Below are positions 44,452-52,290 of a DNA stretch of 64,000 nucleotides, one piece after another. Position 1 is the first letter of the stretch, and each line of letters begins with the position of its first letter. Source of the DNA: Mitsuaria chitosanitabida ATCC BAA-476 = NBRC 102408 (GTDB taxonomy: Bacteria > Pseudomonadota > Gammaproteobacteria > Burkholderiales > Burkholderiaceae_C); NCBI RefSeq assembly GCF_001598255.1, contig NZ_BCYP01000018.1, positions 496,001 through 560,000 of the forward strand. The letters run 5' to 3'. The translations under genes were made by a program, and so were the position numbers. The notes beneath the pieces are model-generated. The model made no database searches, was not told the origin of the DNA, and was given only the letters and a program-made list of their open reading frames with translations.

Positions 44452-45915
44452 ATGAGCGCCGCCGTGCCGACCCCTTCCTCCACGGAGCACCACGCTCCGA
44501 CCGCGCCCCGCGACGCCGGTGCCGTTCTCCGCGACCCGGCCGTCGACGCCGGCGAGGGGGACCGCCCGGGCCGTCGCGTCCGGCCGCGGCGCGCGCTCGT
44601 CGTGGCGCTGCTGATGGCCGTGATGGTGATCAGCGTGCTGGACAAGTCCATCTTCGCCTTCGCCGGGCCGCAGATCATCGATGAGCTCGCGCTCAGCCCG
44701 GAACAGTTCGGCTTCGTCGGCAGCGCGTTCTTCTTCCTGTACTCCGTGTCGGGGCTGCTGGTGGGCTTCCTGGCCAACCGCTGGCCGGCGCGCTGGATCC
44801 TCAGCGGCATGTCCCTGGTGTGGATGCTGGCGCAGCTGGCGACCGCGGCGGCCGGCGGATTCTCGGCGCTGGTCGCGAGCCGCATGCTGCTCGGCGCGGG
44901 CTGCGGCCCGGGCACGGCGGTCACGCAGCACGCCTGCTTCAAGTGGTACGCCCCGCGCGAGCGCGTCGTCCCCGCCGCGATGATCCAGGTGGCGATCATG
45001 CTGGGCGCGGTCGCGGGCGCGCTGTCGCTGCCGCTGCTCATCCAGAAGCTGGGCTGGCGCAACGCCTACCTGATCCTGGCCGGCGTGGGCCTGGCCTGGC
45101 TGTTGCTGTGGCAGGTCTTCGGCCGCGAGGGCGCGGAAGGCGACGCCGTCGACCACGGACCGGCCCGGATCCCCGATGGACACGGCGATCTCGCGCCGCG
45201 CGTCCATCATGGGGATCCTGCGAACGCCACGGCACCGGCGCAGGAACAGAGCACCGCCCCGAGCGCGGTCCCCGCGTCCTACCGCCGCCTGCTCCTCAAC
45301 CGCAGCTTCGTCGTCGTGACCTTGGCCGGCTTCTGCAGCTACCTGCCCACCGCGCTGATCTACAGCTGGGTGCCGGTCTACCTGCAACGCGGCCTCGGCC
45401 TGACGCCGACGCAGTCCGGCCTGATGGTGATGGTGGCGACCGTCGGCGTGATCCTGCTCAACCTGGTCGTGTCCTCGCTCTCCCAGCGGGCGCTGCAGCG
45501 CGGCGTCTCGGTGCGCGCGGCGATGGTCGCGCCGCCCATGCTGTCCTGCGTGCTGTCGGGCGTCGCGCTCGCGGCCATCGGCTTCACGGCGCGGCCCCTG
45601 GCGGCGACGCTGGCGCTGTTCGTGGTCGGCAGCATGCTGGTGAATCTGCTGCCGGCCTTCTCGAACAGCATCGTCGCCTTCATCGCGCCCGAGGCGCGGC
45701 GGGCCAGCATGCTCGCGATCCACATCGGCCTGATGACCAGCGCGGGGATGCTCGCGCCGCATGGGGTCGGCGTGGCGGTCGCGCACTTCGGCGGCGACAT
45801 CGCGCGCGGCTTCGAGCTCGCCCTCGGGGGCTTCGGCCTGGCGCTGATCGCCGCCGGCGTGATCGGCTGGCGCTTCATCGATCCCGAGCGCAGCCGTCGC
45901 GCGACCTCAGGCTGA
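44452..45915 (+). CDS. MFS transporter (anion:cation symporter-like)
   Basis: 487 residues and twelve membrane segments. A Pro/Ala/Asp-rich cytoplasmic N-terminus (1-40) precedes helix 1. Typical parts are VLDKSIFAFAGPQIIDEL, FFFLYSVSGLLVGFLANRWPARW and RMLLGAGCGPGTAVTQHACFKWY, close to the ACS (organic acid/phosphate ester) subgroup. The central loop carries a His/Asp/Gln-rich insert (about 225-275). It follows the porin after 4 bases, so both are co-transcribed; uptake of a shared substrate is inferred. The substrate is unknown. Confidence 0.88.
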   Translation: MSAAVPTPSSTEHHAPTAPRDAGAVLRDPAVDAGEGDRPGRRVRPRRALVVALLMAVMVISVLDKSIFAFAGPQIIDELALSPEQFGFVGSAFFFLYSVSGLLVGFLANRWPARWILSGMSLVWMLAQLATAAAGGFSALVASRMLLGAGCGPGTAVTQHACFKWYAPRERVVPAAMIQVAIMLGAVAGALSLPLLIQKLGWRNAYLILAGVGLAWLLLWQVFGREGAEGDAVDHGPARIPDGHGDLAPRVHHGDPANATAPAQEQSTAPSAVPASYRRLLLNRSFVVVTLAGFCSYLPTALIYSWVPVYLQRGLGLTPTQSGLMVMVATVGVILLNLVVSSLSQRALQRGVSVRAAMVAPPMLSCVLSGVALAAIGFTARPLAATLALFVVGSMLVNLLPAFSNSIVAFIAPEARRASMLAIHIGLMTSAGMLAPHGVGVAVAHFGGDIARGFELALGGFGLALIAAGVIGWRFIDPERSRRATSG

Positions 45916-46052
45916 CCGCGACACCCGCGCGGCGGTCGTCTTCCGGGTCGGGTCCCGCTCCCGGATCGATGGCCGCGCGGCGGCCGTCGTCGATGTCCTT
46001 CTCCGTTTTCCTTCCTCAGATCCGGCCGCTCGCGCGGTCAGGCAGCCCTCTC

Positions 46053-47567
46053 ATGTCCGACAAGTCCTCGCGCCCGCTGCGCGTCCAGGCGCCGCAGCAG
46101 CGGCCCGCCTCCCTCGAGCTCTCACCGACCTGGCGCGACGCCGCCGTCGATGACGGCTTCACCGTCGTCGCGGTGGGCGACATCATCATCACGCATGCCA
46201 TCCGAAAGAAGCTCGCGCGCCACTCGCCGGCGCTGCTGGACCTGCTCGCGCGCGGCGACGTGGTGGTGGGCAACTACGAAGGCTCGGCCATCGACCTCAA
46301 GCGCTACGACGGTCATCCCGAGGCCGAGTCCGGCTTCGCCTGGCTGGTCAGCGATCCCGACGCGCCGACCGATCTCGCGTCCATGGGCTTCAACCTGATG
46401 GCCCGCGCCAACAACCACGCGCTGGACTGGGGCGTGGCCGGCATGCGCATGACCGACGACCTGCTCGACGACGCGGGCATCGCGCACGCCGGCACCGGCG
46501 GCAGCCTGAGCGCCGCGCGCGCGCCGGCCTTCGTGGACACCGACCGCGGTCGCGTCTCGCTGGTGTCCTACGCGACGACCTTCGAGGCCAACTCGCCCGC
46601 CAACGACGGCATGGGCGTGGTCCCGCCGCGTCCGGGCCTGAACCCCTTGCGCACGACGCCGCACCGGCTGGTGAGCGCCGAGGACTTCGCCGTGCTCAAG
46701 CGGCTCAACGAGCAGGAAGCCTTCCAGGACCACCACCTGCTCAAGGCCTTGTACGGCCAGCACAGCGTGCACCTGGGCATGAAGCTGCATTACCGCGTGG
46801 ACCCGGGCGCGGCGCCGGGCTCGCTGCGCATCCATCACGAGTGCGACCCGCGCGACCGGCACGAGATCCTGCGCCATGTGCGCCAGGCCAAGCAGACCTC
46901 GGACTTCACCATCGTCGCGCAGCACACGCACGAGCCGGACAACTTCACCACCGAGGTGCCGAACTACCTGCCCGCGCTGGCGCGCGCGCTGGTGGAGCAG
47001 GGCGCGGACATGCTCTGCGGCCACGGCCCGCATCAGCTGCGTGGCATCGAGGTCCACCAGGGCAAGCCGCTGCTGTACTCGCTGGGCAACTTCTGCTTCA
47101 TGGACAACAGCCAGCAGGTGGTGGCGCGCGACGAGTGGGAGGAGCTCGAATGGGCCGCCGCCGAGCAGATCGTCGGCCCCAAGGGCATCACGAACCCCAG
47201 GCTGACGACGCCGGCCGAGTTCCTCGAATGGCGGCGCGTGGTGGGCATCTTCGCCGAGCCGATCTGGTTCGAGAGCGTGGTGGCGGAATGCCGCTTCGGC
47301 GCGGACGGCCAGCTGCGCGAGCTGCTGCTGCATCCGATCGAGCTGGGCTTCTCCGGACGCGACGCCGAGCGCGGCATCCCGCGCATGGCCGTGGATACCG
47401 AGGCGAACCAGCATCAGGCGCGGCGCATCCTGGAGCGGCTCGCGTTGCTGTCGGAGGAATTCGGTACCCGCATCGAGATCGCGTCGACCGAGGTCGACGG
47501 TCAGGCGAGCAGCGTGGGCCGCGTGGTGATCGAGCGTCCCGTGCCTGCCGGCGCGGCGAAGGCGTGA
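46053..47567 (+). CDS. CapA-family (poly-gamma-glutamate synthesis-type) metallophosphatase-fold protein
   Basis: 504 residues without a signal peptide or anchor. PGA_cap motifs occur in order: FTVVAVGDIIITHAI, VVVGNYEGSAID, NLMARANNHALDWGVAGM, VAQHTHEPD, MLCGHGPHQLRGIE and LLYSLGNFCFMD. These are metal-binding His/Asp/Asn sites of the calcineurin-like CapA/PgsA group. CapA proteins act in polyglutamate capsule synthesis, but here no capB/capC is present and a metallopeptidase follows, so a hydrolytic role on a peptide-like substrate is at least as likely. The stop overlaps a possible GTG of the next gene. Confidence 0.85.
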   Translation: MSDKSSRPLRVQAPQQRPASLELSPTWRDAAVDDGFTVVAVGDIIITHAIRKKLARHSPALLDLLARGDVVVGNYEGSAIDLKRYDGHPEAESGFAWLVSDPDAPTDLASMGFNLMARANNHALDWGVAGMRMTDDLLDDAGIAHAGTGGSLSAARAPAFVDTDRGRVSLVSYATTFEANSPANDGMGVVPPRPGLNPLRTTPHRLVSAEDFAVLKRLNEQEAFQDHHLLKALYGQHSVHLGMKLHYRVDPGAAPGSLRIHHECDPRDRHEILRHVRQAKQTSDFTIVAQHTHEPDNFTTEVPNYLPALARALVEQGADMLCGHGPHQLRGIEVHQGKPLLYSLGNFCFMDNSQQVVARDEWEELEWAAAEQIVGPKGITNPRLTTPAEFLEWRRVVGIFAEPIWFESVVAECRFGADGQLRELLLHPIELGFSGRDAERGIPRMAVDTEANQHQARRILERLALLSEEFGTRIEIASTEVDGQASSVGRVVIERPVPAGAAKA

Positions 47568-47581
47568 AGGCGGCCACCACG

Positions 47582-48733
47582 ATGAGCACCACGACCACCA
47601 CCATGACTGCGGCCGCCATGCCGGCCACCTCGACGAGTGACCTCGATCTGAGCGTCTTCTCGTCGAGCTACGTCGAGGCGCGCGACAAGTTCCTCGCGGC
47701 GACGGCGCGCCTGGGGCTGACGGTGCGCTCGTACCTGCATCCGCTCGAGGGGCGGGACGGCGAGCGGCTGGCCCTCGACCTGGTGCGCGTGGGCCGCGAG
47801 GACGCGAGCAACCTGCTCGTCGTCAGCAGCGGCTGCCACGGCATCGAGGGCTTCTGCGGCTCGGCGGTGCAGATCGACCTGCTGCGCGACGCGGCCTTCC
47901 AGCGCGCCTGCGACCGGGACGATCTGGCGGTGCTCTATCTGCACGCGCTGAACCCGCATGGCTTCTCGTGGGAACGCCGCGTCACCCATGAGAACGTCGA
48001 CCTGAACCGCAACTTCCGCGACTTCGGTCGGCCATGGAGCGAGGACCTGGACTACCTGGCCATCGCGCATCTGCTGCTGCCCGAGCGCTGCCCGCCGACG
48101 CTGGGCAGCTCGCTCGGTCTGACCTGGAAGGCGCTGACGCGCGGTCGCAAGGCCATCCAGGCGGCGATCTCGCGTGGCCAGCAGGTCGATCCCAAGGGGC
48201 TGTTCTTCGCCGGTCACGGACCGACCTGGAGCAACCTGCAGCTGCGCGCGATCCTGCGCGAGCAGGCGCAGCGTTGCCGCCGCATCGGCTGGATCGACAT
48301 CCATACCGGCCTCGGTCCGATGGGGGTGGGCGAGCGCATCTACAAGGGTCGCACCGACGCGGCCTCGATCGCGCGCGCGCGGCGCTGGTGGGGGCAGGAC
48401 GTGACCAGCAGCGAGGAGGGGAACTCCTCGTCCAGCGTGCTGGGCGGGACGCTCGACCAGGGCGTGATGCAGGAATGTCCGCAGGCGGAGTACAACGGGC
48501 TGACGCTCGAGTACGGCACGCTGCCCGGTCGCGCGGTGCTGGACGCGCTGCGCCGCGACCACTGGCTGGAGAACCATCCCGAGACCGATGACGAGACGCG
48601 CCGCGACATCAAGCGCGCGCTGCGCGCGGCTTTCTATGTCGAGACCGACGAGTGGAAGCGGCAGGTGCTCACGCAGGCGCGGGTGGTGCTCGCGCAGACG
48701 GTCGTGGGCCTGGCGTCGCCGCTCGACCGCTGA
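47582..48733 (+). CDS. DUF2817 family M14-like metallopeptidase
   Basis: 383 residues. The zinc site of carboxypeptidase-like enzymes is visible: H86-x2-E89 in SGCHGIEGFCG and H241 in IDIHTGLGPMGVGE; NVDLNRNFRDF is the substrate-binding region. The first 20 residues are Thr/Ala-rich. Two starts are possible: ATG at 47582 (chosen) or GTG at 47564, which would overlap the CapA stop as GTGA. It is the last gene of the porin-MFS-CapA unit, suggesting peptide or amide hydrolysis in the cytoplasm after uptake. Confidence 0.85.
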   Translation: MSTTTTTMTAAAMPATSTSDLDLSVFSSSYVEARDKFLAATARLGLTVRSYLHPLEGRDGERLALDLVRVGREDASNLLVVSSGCHGIEGFCGSAVQIDLLRDAAFQRACDRDDLAVLYLHALNPHGFSWERRVTHENVDLNRNFRDFGRPWSEDLDYLAIAHLLLPERCPPTLGSSLGLTWKALTRGRKAIQAAISRGQQVDPKGLFFAGHGPTWSNLQLRAILREQAQRCRRIGWIDIHTGLGPMGVGERIYKGRTDAASIARARRWWGQDVTSSEEGNSSSSVLGGTLDQGVMQECPQAEYNGLTLEYGTLPGRAVLDALRRDHWLENHPETDDETRRDIKRALRAAFYVETDEWKRQVLTQARVVLAQTVVGLASPLDR

Positions 48734-48791
48734 GGACGACCGGGATCCGTCAGGGATCCGCTGCTTCCGGGTGGCCTCGCCATGATTCATG

Positions 48792-48834
48792 CGAGAACAA
48801 GTCAGTGTGTCCCTGCGCACCCCCGCGTAGATTC
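48792..48834 (+). promoter_or_regulatory. Promoter-like element shared with the paralogue at 41619
   Basis: CGAGAACAAGTCAGTG, 18 bases, CGTAGATTC, then 39 bases to the ATG at 48874; see the twin element at 41619. Conservation of both blocks and both distances, with divergent bases in between, indicates selection on a two-part promoter. Confidence 0.55.
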
Positions 48835-48873
48835 CTCACCTGCACTGGAACGCAGGAACAGCAGAGCTGATGC

Positions 48874-49179
48874 ATGGAGCTCGAGATCTATCTGGCGCTG
48901 ACCCGGGGCGGGGTGGCCGAGCCGGAGGCGCGATGGGCCGCCGAGGGCGTTCGCAAGGGCGTGGAGGCCCTCGTCGCCTCGGCGCATCGAGACCTGGCGA
49001 CGAAGAGCGACATCGCGCGTCTGGACAGCGAGATCGGCAAGGTGCGCATCGAGGTGTCTGACATGCGCGCCGAGCTCATCCAGCGCATCTCCGATGGACA
49101 GCGCCGGACCCTCGGATCGATCTTCGGCGGCGTGGGATTGCTGATCGCCGTCATGACGCTGCTGAGGTTCCTGCACTGA
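48874..49179 (+). CDS. Small membrane-anchored coiled-coil protein, paralogue B
   Basis: 101 residues. LEIYLALTRGGVAEPEARWAAEGVRKGVEA matches paralogue A, followed by DLATKSDIARLDSEIGKVRIE (coiled coil) and a C-terminal membrane segment (IFGGVGLLIAVMTLLRFL, about 82-99). It is a little longer than paralogue A because of extra coiled-coil turns. It ends at a strong bidirectional terminator. With paralogue A it brackets the LysR-porin-MFS-CapA-DUF2817 region. No function is known. Confidence 0.7.
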   Translation: MELEIYLALTRGGVAEPEARWAAEGVRKGVEALVASAHRDLATKSDIARLDSEIGKVRIEVSDMRAELIQRISDGQRRTLGSIFGGVGLLIAVMTLLRFLH

Positions 49180-49193
49180 AGCCTCACGAATGC

Positions 49194-49221
49194 AAAAGGA
49201 CCGCCCTCGGGCGGTCCTTTC
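49194..49221. terminator. Bidirectional Rho-independent terminator
   Basis: AAAGGACCGCCC (49195-49206) pairs exactly with GGGCGGTCCTTT (49209-49220). An A-run on the left and a T-run on the right serve both the paralogue B gene (plus) and the Met-rich protein gene (minus), which converge here. Confidence 0.85.
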
Positions 49222-49252
49222 ATTGGAGGCGGGCGACGGATCAGTCCTTGGA

Positions 49253-50317
49253 TCAGCCCTTGGTCTTGGTCTTGGCCGGCGCGGCGCCCTTGGCGGCGGC
49301 CAGCGACTTGCCCACCGCCTGCATGTCCATCTGCATGTTCATGCGCATCATCACGCCCTGCTGCATGCCCAGGTCCATGTCCAGGGTCATGGTCATGTCG
49401 TTGCGCAGCATCAGGCGGTCGGCCATGCGCAGCACCATCGTGCCCTGGCCCGTCCCCGACATCGCCGCCTGGCCGGCGCGATCGGCCGGCGCCGAGGCGG
49501 CGTTCGCGGGGACCGAGGCCGTATCGGCCGGCGTGGAGGCCGCGTCCTCGCCCGAGGCGGCCTTCGCCGGCGGGACCGGCACCGTCAGGGCCATGTCCAT
49601 CTTCACGCCCACGTCGAAGGTCGCGATGCCGCGCTTGAGTTCGGTCAGCGTGTAGCGGCCCACCATCCGGCCGTTGCCCGCGGCCACGCCCGGCGGCAGG
49701 CTGACGTCCATCGGCAGCTCGATGGACTCGCCGACCTTCAGCGTCGTGCCGTTGAACTTGCGCATCCAGTCGAAGGCCTTGTCGAACATCTGCCGGGTGA
49801 CTTCCTGGGACCAGGTCGAGGCCATCGGGCTGTTCGGGTCCAGCTCGACGTCGATCGACTGGATCTCGTCGTTCTTCAAGCCGGCCTTGAACGTGATCTT
49901 GCCCATGTTGGGCATGGGCTGGACCTTGCCCGTGGCATCGCGCATCTCGCTCTTGAGCGTGACCAGGTCCGCGCGCATCGCGTAGCTGCCGTCGGCGGCC
50001 TTGGGCGTGGTGGTGACGGACTGGCGCATCTCGCTGCGCATCGTGAATCGACCCGAGTCCTTGAGCGCCGCCGCGGTCTGGCGCGCCTTCTCCGGCGCGT
50101 CCGGTCCGGCTTCCATCGACATCGTCATCCGCACGTCGGTCTTCATGTCGAGCTGCTGGCGGCTGGCCGGCAGCGGCATCAGGTTCAGACTGACGCTGTC
50201 GGGCTCGGCGGAGGCCGCGCCAGGAGCGCCGATGGCGACGGCCAGCGCGAGGGCGGCCAGCCGCGACAGGGGACGAGCGGACGGCGCGGAGCGCGCCGTG
50301 GGGGCGATGCGAAGCAT
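49253..50317 (-). CDS. Secreted Met-rich protein of unknown family
   Basis: 354 residues. A signal peptide ends near ASAEPDS (about residue 40). The rest is beta-like with repeated polar strands (MRSEMRQSVTTTPKAADGS; KITFKAGLKNDEIQSIDVEL; SIELPMDVSLPPG), an Ala/Ser/Pro linker (about 255-285), and a tail with about 14 methionines in 48 residues (near 49318-49462), often as M-x-M. It ends in a basic Lys/Ala tail. GGGAGGA lies 6 bases before the ATG at 50317. It may be a periplasmic lipid- or metal-handling protein; I do not recognise it. Confidence 0.75.
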   Translation of the reverse strand: MLRIAPTARSAPSARPLSRLAALALAVAIGAPGAASAEPDSVSLNLMPLPASRQQLDMKTDVRMTMSMEAGPDAPEKARQTAAALKDSGRFTMRSEMRQSVTTTPKAADGSYAMRADLVTLKSEMRDATGKVQPMPNMGKITFKAGLKNDEIQSIDVELDPNSPMASTWSQEVTRQMFDKAFDWMRKFNGTTLKVGESIELPMDVSLPPGVAAGNGRMVGRYTLTELKRGIATFDVGVKMDMALTVPVPPAKAASGEDAASTPADTASVPANAASAPADRAGQAAMSGTGQGTMVLRMADRLMLRNDMTMTLDMDLGMQQGVMMRMNMQMDMQAVGKSLAAAKGAAPAKTKTKG

Positions 50318-50450
50318 GAAAATCCTCCCGAGGAAATCGTGTGATCTGCGCCGCGGGCTCCCGCGACGATGGGCGCCATCATAGGGAGGCCGGATGGCGT
50401 TTCCGTTCCCTCCGAGGAGGGGCTCACGTCGCCCGTCCGTCGGGGCGGAA

Positions 50451-50480
50451 ACGAAAAGACCGCCCGAAGGCGGTCTGCTC
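50451..50480 (-). terminator. Rho-independent terminator of the peptide transporter gene
   Basis: On the minus strand AGACCGCC-TTCG-GGCGGTCT followed by TTTCGTTTC: an exact 8-bp stem with the stable UUCG tetraloop, 65 bases after the transporter stop. Confidence 0.85.
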
Positions 50481-50542
50481 ATGAGGCGCGGTCGCCGGTC
50501 GATCGCCGGTCGATCGCCGACGGGCCGCGCGGGTCCACGGGG

Positions 50543-52135
50543 TCAGCCGCGGTAGTTGTTCTGCATCCTGTAGCCGCGCGCGTAGAGCGCGAACAGCAGC
50601 GCCGCGACCAGCGCGAAACCGGCGAAGAAGAACATCTGGAAGGCCGTCACGCTGGTGCCGGTCGACTGGATGTAGCTCGTCACCGCCTCGCCCTTGACGC
50701 TGGAGTTGGCCAGCAGCACCCACAGGTTGCCGATGGTCACCGACAGGTTCCAGAAGCTGGTGATCACGCCCTTCATCGGCAGCGGCGCCTGGCTGTACGC
50801 GAACTCCAGACCCGTCGTCGACACCAGCACCTCGCCCAGCGTCAGCAGCGCGTAGGGCAGGACCTGCCAGGTGATCGCGACCGATTGACCGCCGTCGATG
50901 CTCAGCTGGATCGCGCCGACCACGATCCAGGCCACGCCGGCGAAGGCGATGCCCGCGCCCATGCGGCGCAGCGCGGTCAGCTTCAGGCCCAGGCGTTCCA
51001 GCAGCGGGTACAGCACGAAGTTGTTGAACGGGATCAGGATCATGACCAGCGCCGGGTTCAGCGCCTGCATCATCGAGGACTCGAACCAGGCCGGCTTGGT
51101 CATCTGGTCGGCCTGCAGCACCCAGGTCGAGGCCTTCTGGTCGAACAGGGACCAGAAGGGCGTGACCAGCGCGAACAGCACCAGCAGGCGCAGCACGGTG
51201 CGCACGCCTTCGACGGCCTCGGCCGGGTGCACCTTGGCGGCGCGCTCCAGCTGCATCCAGGCGCCGGCGCCACCGAAGCCCAGCAGCAGCACGAGCGCCG
51301 AGCAGAACGCGATCACGAAGCCCAGGTTGGGCGTCAGCGCCAGCGCGCCGACGGCCAGCAGCACGCCCAGGCCGGCGACCATCAGGCCGCCGCGGCCCTC
51401 GCCGGGACCCTGCGACAGCAGCGCCGTGCGCACCACCTTCAGGAAGCCGTGCGGGTCGCGGTGCGACACGCCGGCCGGCACGTGCGTGTACTTGCGACGG
51501 CCGCTCCAGAAGATGACGGTGGCCAGGAACATCAGCACGCCGGGGATCCCGAAGGCCACGCTCGCGCCGAACTTCTTCAGGAAGATCGGCATCAGCAGCG
51601 ACGCGAAGAATGAGCCGAAGTTGATGATCCAGTAGAAGGCGTCGAAGACCTTCTGCGCCAGCGAGCGGTTGCTCTTGTCGAACTGGTCGCCGATGAAGGA
51701 GCTCACCAGCGGCTTGATGCCGCCCGAGCCCAGCGCGATCAGGAACAGGCCGAAGTAGAAGCCTTGCAGGTTGTTCTCGAAGATCGCGAGACAGGCGTGG
51801 CCGGCGCAGTACACCAGGCTCAGCCAGAGGATGGTGTTGTACTTGCCGAAGAAGCGGTCCGACAGCCAGCCGCCCAGCAGCGGGAAGAAGTAGACGCCGA
51901 TCACGAAGGTGTGGAACACCTCCTTGGCCTCGCCCTTGCGCAGGGGCTCGGGGATGGCCAGCAGCAGGCTGGTCATCAGGAACACGGTCAGGATGTTGCG
52001 CATCCCGTAGAAGCTGAAGCGCTCGCAGCCCTCGTTGGCGATGATGTACGGGATCTGCGGCGGCATCTTGGGCGCGGTCTGGGCCGCGTTGCCTGCCGCG
52101 CCGCCCAGTTGGGCGGCGGTGGTGGAAGAGTTCAA
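50543..52135 (-). CDS. POT/PTR2 family proton-dependent oligopeptide transporter
   Basis: 530 residues. The family proton-coupling motif ExxER appears as NEGCERFSFYGMRNIL (near residue 34), with GGWLSDRFFGKYNTI and the PTR2 signature FDAFYWIINFGSFFASLL. It imports di- and tripeptides with protons across the inner membrane, like DtpA/DtpD. The start is TTG at 52135, supported by GGAG 9 bases upstream; the next in-frame ATG (52066) would still leave the motif intact. It stands alone between two terminator-flanked genes. Confidence 0.93.
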   Translation of the reverse strand: MNSSTTAAQLGGAAGNAAQTAPKMPPQIPYIIANEGCERFSFYGMRNILTVFLMTSLLLAIPEPLRKGEAKEVFHTFVIGVYFFPLLGGWLSDRFFGKYNTILWLSLVYCAGHACLAIFENNLQGFYFGLFLIALGSGGIKPLVSSFIGDQFDKSNRSLAQKVFDAFYWIINFGSFFASLLMPIFLKKFGASVAFGIPGVLMFLATVIFWSGRRKYTHVPAGVSHRDPHGFLKVVRTALLSQGPGEGRGGLMVAGLGVLLAVGALALTPNLGFVIAFCSALVLLLGFGGAGAWMQLERAAKVHPAEAVEGVRTVLRLLVLFALVTPFWSLFDQKASTWVLQADQMTKPAWFESSMMQALNPALVMILIPFNNFVLYPLLERLGLKLTALRRMGAGIAFAGVAWIVVGAIQLSIDGGQSVAITWQVLPYALLTLGEVLVSTTGLEFAYSQAPLPMKGVITSFWNLSVTIGNLWVLLANSSVKGEAVTSYIQSTGTSVTAFQMFFFAGFALVAALLFALYARGYRMQNNYRG

Positions 52136-52290
52136 ACGAATGTCTCCGTCTCGTCGTCGGGCGCTCGTGACGCCCCAAAAGGAAAGCCGCCGGGCGTGGG
52201 CCTCGGCGGCTGTGGGCGACAGGCAGATCAGACTGCCCGTCGCGGTTCTCGCGGAATCAACCGGCCTTCATGAGGCGTGGCAGTTCCAGA

